Of a stretch of DNA of 19,137 bases, positions 1 through 7,067 are shown piece after piece; position 1 is the first letter of the stretch; each line of letters begins with the position of its first letter. Under the pieces are notes generated by a model. That model saw only the letters and a program-made list of their open reading frames with translations, did not search any database and was not told the origin of the DNA. The DNA comes from Streptosporangiaceae bacterium. Lineage in GTDB: Bacteria; Actinomycetota; Actinomycetes; Streptosporangiales; Streptosporangiaceae. The translations under genes and the position numbers were made by a program. Where the stretch lies: the NCBI GenBank assembly GCA_030040475.1, contig JASHTQ010000073.1, positions 1 through 19,137 on the forward strand, written 5' to 3'.

Positions 1-1217
1 AGGCGGCCGGCGTGCCGATCGTGGTGGCGGTCAACAAGATCGACAAGGAGGGCGCCGACCCGTCGCGGGTTCGCGCGCAGCTCACCGAGTACGGCCTGGT
101 GGCCGAGGAGTTCGGTGGCGACACCCAGTTCGTGGACGTGTCCGCGACGAAGGGGATCGGCATCGACTCGCTGCTCGAGGCGATCATCCTCACCGCCGAC
201 GCCGCGCTCGACCTGCGGGCCAACCCCGAGCAGGACGCGCAGGGCGTCGCGATCGAGGCCCAGCTGGACAAGGGCCGCGGCCCGGTGGCGACCGTGCTCG
301 TGCAGCGCGGCACGCTGCACGTCGGCGACTCGATCGTGGCAGGCGAGGCCTACGGCCGCGTCCGGGCCATGCTCGACGAGGACGGCAACCAGCTCGGGGA
401 GGCGCCACCGTCGCGTCCGGTGCAGGTGCTCGGCCTCACCTCGGTGCCGCGGGCGGGTGACAACTTCCTCGTCGTCTCCGACGACCGGATGGCCCGGCAG
501 ATCGCCGAGCGGCGGGAGGCCCGCGAGCGGACCGCTCAGTTCGCCCAGCGCCGCCGCCGGGTCACGCTCGAGGACCTGGAGTCGGTGCTCAAGGCGGGCG
601 AGCGCGAGGAACTGCTGCTGATCATCAAGGGCGACGTGTCCGGTTCGGTGGAAGCCCTCGAAGACGCGCTGCTGCAGCTCGACGTGGGCGAGGAGGTCAG
701 CCTGCGGGTGATCGGCCGCGGCGTCGGCGCGATCACGCAGGACGACGTGAACCTGGCCATCGCCTCGGACGCGGTGATCATCGGCTTCAACGTCCGGCCG
801 GCCGGCCGCGCGGGCGAGCTGGCCCAGCGCGAGGGCGTCGACATCCGCTACTACTCGATCATCTACCAGGCGATCGAGGAGGTCGAGGCCGCGCTCAAGG
901 GCATGCTCAAGCCCGAGTTCGAGGAGGTCCAGCTCGGCACGGCGGAGATCCGCGAGGTCTTCCGGGTGCCGCGGGTCGGCAACGTCGCCGGCTGCATCGT
1001 CCGCACCGGCTCGATCCACCGCAACAGCAAGGCGCGGCTGATCAGGGACGGCGTGGTGATCTCCGACAACCTGACGGTGGAGTCGCTGCGCAGGTTCAAG
1101 GACGACGCGACCGAGGTCCGCGAGGGCTACGAGTGCGGTATCGGCATCGGCTACAACGACGTCAGGATCGAGGACACGATCGAGACGTTCGAGATGAGGG
1201 AGAAGCCAAGGGCCTGA
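1..1217 (+). CDS. infB: Translation initiation factor IF-2, 3' part (5' end outside window)
   Basis: IF-2 is the GTPase that brings initiator fMet-tRNA to the 30S subunit and promotes subunit joining. The reading frame is open from the left edge (codons in phase with position 3), so the N-terminal region and most of the G domain lie outside. About 404 residues remain. The G4 motif NKID lies at about residues 11-14, followed by a SATKGIGID segment matching the G5 region. After these come domain II ([15 protein letters not shown]), the linker and domain III, and the C-terminal fMet-tRNA-binding domain ([15 protein letters not shown], then [14 protein letters not shown]). The stop TGA is at 1215-1217. 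It is the first gene of a co-directional cluster with ylxP, rbfA, truB and ribF, the usual actinobacterial order. Nothing looks damaged. Confidence 0.97.
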   Translation, partial: AAGVPIVVAVNKIDKEGADPSRVRAQLTEYGLVAEEFGGDTQFVDVSATKGIGIDSLLEAIILTADAALDLRANPEQDAQGVAIEAQLDKGRGPVATVLVQRGTLHVGDSIVAGEAYGRVRAMLDEDGNQLGEAPPSRPVQVLGLTSVPRAGDNFLVVSDDRMARQIAERREARERTAQFAQRRRRVTLEDLESVLKAGEREELLLIIKGDVSGSVEALEDALLQLDVGEEVSLRVIGRGVGAITQDDVNLAIASDAVIIGFNVRPAGRAGELAQREGVDIRYYSIIYQAIEEVEAALKGMLKPEFEEVQLGTAEIREVFRVPRVGNVAGCIVRTGSIHRNSKARLIRDGVVISDNLTVESLRRFKDDATEVREGYECGIGIGYNDVRIEDTIETFEMREKPRA

Positions 1218-1257
1218 CCAGGCACCCAGGCACCGGGCCCGAGCGCGGGGTAACGCC

Positions 1258-1554
1258 GTGTACGTCGCGGCGCTGACGCTGGACGTGCTGCTGGGCGACG
1301 TGCACTCGCTGAAGGCCAAGCGAGCCGTCGTCCGGCCGCTCGTCGCCGAGCTGCGCCGGCGTTACCCGGGCGTCGCGGTTGCCGAGACCGGCCACCTGGA
1401 CCTGCACCGGCGCGCCGAGATCGGCGTGGCCGTGGTGTCCGCCACCGCCGCGAACGCGATGAGCGTGCTCGGCGAGTGCGAGGACCTGGTGGCCCGGCAT
1501 CCCGAGGTCGAGCTGCTGTCGGCCAGGCAGCGGCTGTTCAACGAGGAGGAGTGA
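1258..1554 (+). CDS. ylxP: DUF503 family protein (YlxP-like)
   Basis: This is a 98-residue protein of the DUF503/YlxP family, which is almost always found between infB and rbfA. A ribosome- or translation-linked role is presumed, but the biochemical function is not established. Family hallmarks are visible: an N-terminal strand (YVAALTLDVLLGD), the HSLKAKR motif at about residues 16-22, and RAEIGVAVVS at about residues 52-61. The start is GTG at 1258. It lies 40 bp after the infB stop, with only a weak purine-rich stretch (GGGG at about 1247) as a ribosome site. The gene ends 6 bp before rbfA. Length and motifs are normal for the family. Confidence 0.93.
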   Translation: MYVAALTLDVLLGDVHSLKAKRAVVRPLVAELRRRYPGVAVAETGHLDLHRRAEIGVAVVSATAANAMSVLGECEDLVARHPEVELLSARQRLFNEEE

Positions 1555-1560
1555 CGGAGC

Positions 1561-2004
1561 ATGGACGTCGCGAGGGCGCGCAAGCTCGCCGACAGGATCA
1601 GCCAGATCGTCGCCGAGATGCTCGAACGGCGGATCAAGGACCCCAGGCTCGGCTTCGTGACCGTCACCGAGGCACGGCTCACCAACGACCTGCGCGAGGC
1701 CACCGTCTACTACACGGTGATGGGGTCCGAGCAGGAGCGGGCCGACACCGCGGCGGCCCTGGCCAGCGCCACCGGCATCATCAGGTCCGAGGTCGGCAGG
1801 CAGATCGGCCTGCGGCACACACCGTCGCTCGCCTTCGTCGCCGACGACATCCCGGACAGCGTGCAGCGGATCGAGGACTTGGTCAGCCAGGCCAAGCAGG
1901 CCGACGCCGAACTCGCCCGCAGCCGCGTGGGCGCGGTCCCGGCCGGCGACCCCGATCCGTACCGCAGGCCCCCCGAGGACGACGAGGACGACCCCGACGA
2001 ATGA
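1561..2004 (+). CDS. rbfA: 30S ribosome-binding factor RbfA
   Basis: RbfA is a single KH-like domain protein that binds the 30S subunit during late 16S rRNA maturation and cold adaptation. The 147-residue product shows the family N-terminus (ARKLADRISQIVAEML), the DPRLGFVTVTEA segment at about residues 27-38, the central VYYTV strand and the RIEDL motif near residue 103. The last 25 residues are acidic and proline-rich (ending PEDDEDDPDE), a variable tail. The start ATG at 1561 follows the ylxP stop by 6 bp; GGAGGAG lies at the end of ylxP. Its TGA overlaps the truB start as ATGA, which implies translational coupling. Confidence 0.96.
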   Translation: MDVARARKLADRISQIVAEMLERRIKDPRLGFVTVTEARLTNDLREATVYYTVMGSEQERADTAAALASATGIIRSEVGRQIGLRHTPSLAFVADDIPDSVQRIEDLVSQAKQADAELARSRVGAVPAGDPDPYRRPPEDDEDDPDE

Positions 2005-2897
2005 GCGGCCTGGTCATCGTCGACAAGCCGGGCGGCATGACCTCGCACGACGTCGTGGCGCGGATCCGCAGGCTGGCCGGCACCAGGAGGGTCGGGCACG
2101 CGGGCACCCTGGACCCGATGGCCACCGGCGTCCTGGTCGTGGGGGTCGAGAAGGCCACCAGGCTGCTTGGTTACCTGACCCTCACGCAGAAGGAGTACGC
2201 CGCCACGATCAGGCTCGGCCAGTCGACGAACACCGACGACGCCGAGGGCGAGATCACCGCCACCGCCACCGCCACCGGCGTTTCCGCGGAAACGCTCGCC
2301 GGGCAGGTGGCCCGGCTGACCGGCGAGATCCTGCAGGTCCCGCCGGCCGTCAGCGCGGTCAAGGTCGGTGGCCAGCGCGCCTACAAGCTGACCCGGGCCG
2401 GCGCGGCGCCGGAACTGGCGCCCAGGCCGGTCACCGTGCACGAGTTCACCGTCACGGCCGTCAACAGAGCCGGTGACCTGCTCGACGTCGACGCGACCGT
2501 GCGGTGCTCGAGCGGCACCTACATCAGGGCGCTGGCCAGGGACCTCGGCGCCGCGCTCGGCACCGGCGGCCACCTGACCCGGCTGCGCCGCACCCGGGTG
2601 GGCGGCTACGGCATCGAGCAGGCACGCACGCTGGACCAGCTTGCCGAGCGCTTCGACGTCCTGCCGCTCGAGGACGCCGCCGCGGCGGCCTTCCCGCGCC
2701 GGGACCTGACCGCCGACGAGGCCCGCCGCCTGGCTACCGGAGCCCGCCTGCCGGCCGCGGCCGGGCCCGCCGGGGGAACCTCCGGCCCGCTGGCCGCCTA
2801 TGCCCCCGACGGCAGGCTGGTCGCGCTGGTAACCGAGGAGTCCGGGGAGGAACGTCCGCTTGTCGTCTTCGCCGACGCCGGCACCGTCCGGTCATAA
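2001..2897 (+). CDS. truB: tRNA pseudouridine(55) synthase TruB
   Basis: TruB converts U55 in the T-loop of tRNAs to pseudouridine and can act as a tRNA chaperone. The frame is open further upstream, but ATG at 2001 is chosen because it overlaps the rbfA stop (ATGA) and gives the normal family N-terminus, SGLVIVDKPGGMTSHDVV. The 298-residue product carries the catalytic aspartate D38 in GHAGTLDPMATG, the substrate-loop region KEYAATIRLG at about residues 64-73, and SGTYIRALARDLG at residues 171-183. A C-terminal PUA-like region completes it. A short ACCGCC micro-repeat near 2260 encodes an Ala-Thr run (ITATATATG) on the protein surface. It is downstream-coupled to rbfA and precedes ribF by 69 bp. 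Confidence 0.96.
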   Translation: MSGLVIVDKPGGMTSHDVVARIRRLAGTRRVGHAGTLDPMATGVLVVGVEKATRLLGYLTLTQKEYAATIRLGQSTNTDDAEGEITATATATGVSAETLAGQVARLTGEILQVPPAVSAVKVGGQRAYKLTRAGAAPELAPRPVTVHEFTVTAVNRAGDLLDVDATVRCSSGTYIRALARDLGAALGTGGHLTRLRRTRVGGYGIEQARTLDQLAERFDVLPLEDAAAAAFPRRDLTADEARRLATGARLPAAAGPAGGTSGPLAAYAPDGRLVALVTEESGEERPLVVFADAGTVRS

Positions 2898-2950
2898 CCC
2901 GAACTCAATCCGACACCGAGCATGGTTAGGCTGTTGTTCTCCGGCGACGA

Positions 2951-2956
2951 AGGAGG
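2951..2956 (+). promoter_or_regulatory. Ribosome binding site that sets the ribF start
   Basis: AGGAGG lies 10 bases before the in-frame GTG at 2967. The frame also contains an ATG at 2922, but no ribosome site precedes that codon and the extra residues do not resemble the RibF family, so the GTG is preferred. Confidence 0.7.
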
Positions 2957-2966
2957 AACGGGGATC

Positions 2967-3914
2967 GTGTACCGCTGGTACGGGTTGGCCGAGGTGCCGT
3001 CGGACTGGGACGGAAGCGTCGTGACGATCGGCGCGTTCGACGGCGTGCACCGCGGCCACCAGCGCGATGTACAGCGGGCGGCCGAGATCGCGCGGGCGAG
3101 GAGCCTGCCGGTCGTGGTGGTCACCTTCGACCCGCACCCGGACGAGGTGGTCAGGCCCGGCTCGCGCCCGGCCGTCCTGACCACCGGGCGCCGGCAGGCC
3201 GAACTGCTCGCCGATCTGGGCGCCGACGCGGTGTGCGTGCTCCCGTTCAACCTCGAGTTCTCCCGGCTGACCCCCGATGAGTTCGTCCACGTGGTGCTGT
3301 CCGAGCGGCTGCACGCCGCCGCCGTGGTCGTCGGCGAGAACTTCCGGTTCGGCCACAAGGCCGCCGGCGACGTGGCGCTGCTCGCGCAACTCGGCGAGAA
3401 GTACGACTTCACCGCCGAGGGCGTGCCGCTGCTCGTGCTCGACGGCGTGACGATCTCCTCCAGCTACGTCAGGGAGCGGATCGCGGCGGGCGATGTGGCC
3501 GCCGCCGCCGTGGCGCTCGGCCGCCCGCACCGGGTGGAGGGCGTGGTGGTCCGCGGTCACCGGCGCGGCCGAGCCCTGGGCTTCCCGACCGCGAACCTGG
3601 AGACGCCGCCGCACACCGCGATCCCCGCCGACGGCGTCTACGCCGGCTGGCTGACCAGCCTCGACTCCGGCGGCAAGGAGGTCGGCCGCTGGCCCGCGGC
3701 TATCTCGGTGGGCACCAACCCGACCTTCGGCGGCGGCGAGCGCTCCGTGGAGGCCTACGCGCTCGACCGCGACGACCTGGACCTCTACGGCACCCACGCC
3801 GCGATCGACTTCGCCGTCCGCCTCCGCGGCAACGAGCGCTTCGACAGCGTGGCCGCCCTAGTGGCCCAGATGCACGAGGACGTGGCCCAGGCCCGCGCCC
3901 TCACCGCCAGCTGA
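2967..3914 (+). CDS. ribF: Bifunctional riboflavin kinase / FAD synthetase
   Basis: RibF phosphorylates riboflavin to FMN and adenylates FMN to FAD. With the GTG start at 2967 the product has 315 residues, normal for the family. The N-terminal nucleotidyltransferase domain has GAFDGVHRGH at residues 22-31 (the HxGH-type site is HRGH), FDPHPDE at 54-60, GENFRFGH at 123-130 and the ISSSYVRERI motif near 163-172. The C-terminal riboflavin kinase domain carries GRALGFPTAN at 201-210 (the PTAN motif that binds Mg-ATP) and VGTNPTFGGGERSVEAY at about 248-264. It is the last gene of the plus-strand cluster and converges on the VIT/VWA gene with a 6 bp gap. No terminator hairpin is visible there. Confidence 0.95.
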   Translation: MYRWYGLAEVPSDWDGSVVTIGAFDGVHRGHQRDVQRAAEIARARSLPVVVVTFDPHPDEVVRPGSRPAVLTTGRRQAELLADLGADAVCVLPFNLEFSRLTPDEFVHVVLSERLHAAAVVVGENFRFGHKAAGDVALLAQLGEKYDFTAEGVPLLVLDGVTISSSYVRERIAAGDVAAAAVALGRPHRVEGVVVRGHRRGRALGFPTANLETPPHTAIPADGVYAGWLTSLDSGGKEVGRWPAAISVGTNPTFGGGERSVEAYALDRDDLDLYGTHAAIDFAVRLRGNERFDSVAALVAQMHEDVAQARALTAS

Positions 3915-3920
3915 CCACGG

Positions 3921-6359
3921 TCACCGCGCGCGCTTCCACCACTGCGTTGGCGGCCCCTCGTCGGCGCCTCCCGCGAACGCGGTCAGCACCCGGATCGCCT
4001 CCCGCCAGAGCGCGTCGAGTTCGGCGCCGCGCGGCGGCCCCGGCTGGTCGCAGGCCCGCAGCCTGCGCGCCAGGTCGGCCAACCCGGCCTGCCCGGTGCC
4101 GGTCAGATCCGCGCCGAGCCAGGCCAGCAGCGCATCGACGCGGGTGGCCAGGTCGGCGAGAAGCCGCGCCCGTTCGGCGTCCGGCGCGTCGTGCACCGCC
4201 CGCAACTCGGCGGCCTCGTCCGCCATCTGGCGCCGGGCCTCGGCCAGCCGCGACGACTCGCCGGCCTGCGGGGCACGGCGAGTTGCCGCTCCCGCCCGCC
4301 CGGCTCCCGGCCTCATCGGGCCCGCCGGCATCGGGCCCGCCGGCATCGAACCCGTCGGCATCGGGCCCGCTGCCGCCACCGGTCCCATCGCGCTCGGGCG
4401 CATCGCGGCCAGCGGCATGGCCGCGGTCCGCGGGCCAGGGCCGGTCGGGCTCCACCCGGAGGGCAGTTCGACCGGCTGGGTCACCCGATGCGGCCCCGCG
4501 CCGTCCGTCACGACGCGGGAGTCGACGGCGACGAACGCGGTGAACCGGCACAGCACGCCGTGGCGCAGCGAGACATCGGTGATCTGCCGCTCAAGCCGGT
4601 CGAGCTCGCCGGCGCCGTAGCCGGTCAGGCTTGCATACCGATCCTCGAGGTCGCGCAGGTGAGCGCGCGCCCAGGCGGCCGTGCTCGCCGGGTTGCCGCC
4701 GATGGTGGCGGCGACCCGGCGCCGGAACGGCTCGCCGTCCGCCGAGGTGCCGCCGACCGTGATCGCTCCGCCGGGATGCCCGCGCCAGCGGCCGGTCACG
4801 GTGAGCGGAACGCCTGGGAACAGGTCCGGCTGCAGGCTCGGCGCCACCGTTCCCGGTTCGATCCGCAGCCCGTCCGCGGCCAGCGTCACCGAGGTCACCA
4901 GCGGCGCGCCGATCCGGCGGTGGATGCGGGCCGCGGCCTCGTCCAGCCGGTCCTCGGACTCCACCAGCTCGCAGCGGCCGCGTCCGGCGGCGGCGAGCCT
5001 GCCGAGGAATCCGGCGTTGACCGCCCGGTCGATGCCCACGACGTGCACCCGGATCCCGGCCAGCCGCGCGCCGACCCGTTTGAGTATCTGGTCCTCGTTG
5101 CCGACCTGCCCGTCGGTGACCAGGACAAGCACCCGGTCGCGATCCCCCGTCGCGGTGCCCTTCGTCTCGCCGGTGAGCAGCCGCGCGGCCTGCTCGAGCG
5201 GTTCGAGCATCACCGTGCCGCCCCTCGCGGGCGTCCGGGCCAGCCACTCGACGGCGCGGAACCGGTTCCTGTCTGTCGCCTCGGCCAGCGCGTCCGCGGC
5301 GCCAGGCATCCGCTCGACCACGTTGTCGAAGCACAGCACGCAGAACCGGTCGGCGGCCGTCAGCGTGTCCACGATCCGCGCGGCGGCGCGCCGCGCGGCG
5401 ACGATCTTCCAGCCGTCCATGCTGCCCGAGCGGTCAAGCACCAGCACCACATCGCGGGGCCGGGGCAGGCCGGCCCCGTCCGGCGGCAGCAGCGTGAGGC
5501 TGAACGTGCCCTCGGCGGCGTCCTGCCCGGGATCCGGGGTGAGCACCAGCGACGTCGCCACCTGGTCGTGCCGGGCCAGCGCCAGCCGCACGATGAAGTC
5601 CCTGTCCAGCCGCTCGCCCGGCCGCAACCGGACGACGGTGTGCCCGTCGCCGGCGGCCTGCTCCGCGATCGCGTGCAGGCTGCAGCGGATCCCGGCCGGC
5701 TCCAGCCCGGCAGGATCGATGTCGGCGCTCACCGTGAGCCTGACCGGGTTGGGGAACCCGGGCAGCAGGACCGGGGGAGTGATCCTGGAGGCGTCGGGAA
5801 CCGCATCGGTGTCGGCGGCCACGCCGCTGCCGGCCGGCGCGTCGCCGAGCGGGCTGCCGGGGATATAGCGCGGCGCCACCACGAGCGGGAACCGGAAGGT
5901 CAGCTCGCCGTCCTCGTAGGGCAGCGGCTGGGCCAGCGTCAGCCGGACCGTGACCCGCTCGCCCGCGACGATATTCCCGACCCGCATCGTGAACACGTCG
6001 GGACGGTCCTCCTCGGCTATCGCCGCCCGCTGGCCCGCCGCGATGGCCCGGTCGTAGTCCTCGCGAGCCCTGGCGCGCTCCTTCAGCACCCCCTCCACGA
6101 TGTGCCCCGCGCACTCCATCCGCAGCCCGGTGACCGCCGCCCGGTCCGGCAGCGGTAAGATGTACGTCGCCTCGAGCGGGACGTCGAATGGGTTACGGAA
6201 GCCCTGCGTCAGCTCCACGCTTGCCGACGTCCCCGCGATCGCCGCGCGGATGTCGACGGCCTCGAGCGGCAGGTTGCCCCGGCTGGTCGCGAGCGTGCCC
6301 AGCCCGGCGTCCGGCTCTTCCGGGTACTCGGTCTCCAGCGATGCGATGTCAGTGGTCAT
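3921..6359 (-). CDS. VIT domain and von Willebrand A domain protein
   Basis: The 812-residue protein starts with a VIT domain at about residues 19-145 (TLATSRGNLPLEAVDIRAAI, then FRNPFDVPLEATYILPLPD), as in inter-alpha-trypsin inhibitor heavy chains. A beta-rich region follows, then a VWA domain at about 302-480. The VWA metal site (MIDAS) looks intact: D309-R-S311-G-S313, T382 in RGGT and D416 in LVTDGQ. A conserved segment, DVSLRHGVLCRFTAFVAVD, lies at 595-613. Residues about 640-700 form a Pro/Met/Ala/Gly linker with MPAGP repeats, and 703-800 look helical. There is no signal peptide or membrane segment, so a cytoplasmic location is likely. Bacterial VIT-VWA proteins have no well-defined role; metal-dependent protein binding is the family expectation. 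Its start overlaps the MerR gene by 11 bp, so it is likely co-transcribed and coupled. Confidence 0.92.
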   Translation of the reverse strand: MTTDIASLETEYPEEPDAGLGTLATSRGNLPLEAVDIRAAIAGTSASVELTQGFRNPFDVPLEATYILPLPDRAAVTGLRMECAGHIVEGVLKERARAREDYDRAIAAGQRAAIAEEDRPDVFTMRVGNIVAGERVTVRLTLAQPLPYEDGELTFRFPLVVAPRYIPGSPLGDAPAGSGVAADTDAVPDASRITPPVLLPGFPNPVRLTVSADIDPAGLEPAGIRCSLHAIAEQAAGDGHTVVRLRPGERLDRDFIVRLALARHDQVATSLVLTPDPGQDAAEGTFSLTLLPPDGAGLPRPRDVVLVLDRSGSMDGWKIVAARRAAARIVDTLTAADRFCVLCFDNVVERMPGAADALAEATDRNRFRAVEWLARTPARGGTVMLEPLEQAARLLTGETKGTATGDRDRVLVLVTDGQVGNEDQILKRVGARLAGIRVHVVGIDRAVNAGFLGRLAAAGRGRCELVESEDRLDEAAARIHRRIGAPLVTSVTLAADGLRIEPGTVAPSLQPDLFPGVPLTVTGRWRGHPGGAITVGGTSADGEPFRRRVAATIGGNPASTAAWARAHLRDLEDRYASLTGYGAGELDRLERQITDVSLRHGVLCRFTAFVAVDSRVVTDGAGPHRVTQPVELPSGWSPTGPGPRTAAMPLAAMRPSAMGPVAAAGPMPTGSMPAGPMPAGPMRPGAGRAGAATRRAPQAGESSRLAEARRQMADEAAELRAVHDAPDAERARLLADLATRVDALLAWLGADLTGTGQAGLADLARRLRACDQPGPPRGAELDALWREAIRVLTAFAGGADEGPPTQWWKRAR
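4314..4373 (-). repeat. Four tandem 15-bp units inside the VIT/VWA gene
   Basis: Units start at 4314, 4329, 4344 and 4359. The first two are identical (CATCGGGCCCGCCGG on the plus strand) and the third and fourth differ by three and two bases. They encode MPAGP-type pentapeptides in the linker between the VWA region and the C-terminal helical region. Confidence 0.85.
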
Positions 6360-7023
6360 TGTCCGCCCTCCTCGGCGAGGTCCCCAACGTCAGCTGGCGC
6401 CTGTCCAGTTCCTCGAGCAGCGGCCCCGCCGCCTCGATGATCCCGGTCACGTCCTCAGGTCCCGGCTCCCGGTCCGTGCCCTCGAGCAACAAGGTCACCC
6501 CGGCCGCCAGCCTGACCCCATGCACGATCCCCCCCACGGGACTAGCCCGGCGCCGGTTCACGTCGCACCCGGACGCGCCCTCGGACGGTCGGCCAGCGTC
6601 GGCCTCATGCGGGTCCGCACCGGGACCGGGCTGGCGCGTCCAGAAGCGGGCCGGGGCCGCCGGGCGAGCCTGCGGCGTCGGCTTGGTACCCGGCACGCGG
6701 GCGACCGCCGCCAGCGTTTCGTCGGTCGCGCCGGCCAGCTCGGCCTGGATCTCGGCCAGCGACCGCCCCTCGGCCTGGCGGCGCTTGACCGCCACGAGCT
6801 GCAGCAGGTGCCGCCGGCCGTACCTGGCGACCCGGCCCCGCCGGCTGAGCGGAGGATCGACCAGGCCGACGGTGACGTACCAGCGAACCAGCCGCTCGTT
6901 CGGCACGTCCCTGACCCGGCCGTCCGCCCGCCCCTGGCCGGGCGCCGGTTCGGCCGGGCCGGCGGCGGCCAGGGTCTCGGCGGCGAGCCCCGCCAGCTCG
7001 GCGATCGTCCAGGACTCCTGCAT
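6349..7023 (-). CDS. MerR-type transcriptional regulator
   Basis: A 224-residue protein with an N-terminal MerR-like winged helix. TIAELAGLAAETL (6-18) is the first helix pair, PNERLVRWYVTVGLVDPPL (41-59) matches the second half of the MerR DNA-binding region, and GRVARYGRRHLLQLVAVKRRQAEGRSLAEIQ (63-93) is the wing plus helices 3-4. An extra stretch of about 20 residues rich in Gly, Pro and Ala (21-40) separates the first helix pair from RLVRWYV, which is unusual. Residues 110-160 are low complexity. A small C-terminal region (VRLAAGVTLLLEG to LLEELDRR, 170-209) could bind an effector; none is identifiable. No metal-binding cysteine cluster is seen (a single Cys, C153). The perfect palindrome in its own promoter points to autoregulation. 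It is the first gene of a unit with the VIT/VWA gene. Confidence 0.88.
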   Translation of the reverse strand: MQESWTIAELAGLAAETLAAAGPAEPAPGQGRADGRVRDVPNERLVRWYVTVGLVDPPLSRRGRVARYGRRHLLQLVAVKRRQAEGRSLAEIQAELAGATDETLAAVARVPGTKPTPQARPAAPARFWTRQPGPGADPHEADAGRPSEGASGCDVNRRRASPVGGIVHGVRLAAGVTLLLEGTDREPGPEDVTGIIEAAGPLLEELDRRQLTLGTSPRRADNDH

Positions 7024-7029
7024 GCGGTC

Positions 7030-7059
7030 ATTGTGACACTGTAATTATTACAGTGTCAA
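7030..7059 (-). promoter_or_regulatory. Promoter of the merR-VIT/VWA unit, probably leaderless
   Basis: On the minus strand a consensus -35, TTGACA (7054-7059), is followed after 18 bp by CACAAT (7030-7035) as -10. The merR ATG (7021-7023) begins 6 bases after the -10, so the expected transcription start falls at the start codon itself and there is no ribosome site. The -35 and the spacer lie inside the palindrome. Confidence 0.6.
7034..7058. promoter_or_regulatory. Perfect palindromic operator
   Basis: The left arm TGACACTGTAAT (7034-7045) and right arm ATTACAGTGTCA (7047-7058) are exact reverse complements around a single T. The element is AT-rich in GC-rich surroundings and overlaps the -35 and spacer of the merR promoter. 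With a one-base centre it cannot form a useful RNA hairpin, so a protein operator is much more likely than a terminator. The probable binder is the adjacent MerR protein (inference). Confidence 0.85.
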
Positions 7060-7067
7060 TGACAGCA

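Noticed and set aside
2904..2932. Possible internal promoter before ribF (TAGGCT at 2927-2932 as -10)
   Set aside because: No acceptable -35 lies at the right distance, and ribF follows truB closely enough for co-transcription.
4191..6158. Long open frame of 655 codons on the plus strand opposite the VIT/VWA gene
   Set aside because: It is rich in Arg, Gly, His and Pro with no recognisable domain. It mirrors the strongly supported minus-strand gene, as expected for GC-rich codon bias.
7034..7058. Palindrome considered as a terminator for the dehydrogenase gene
   Set aside because: The one-base centre and AT-rich arms make a poor RNA hairpin, and it coincides with a good promoter for merR.
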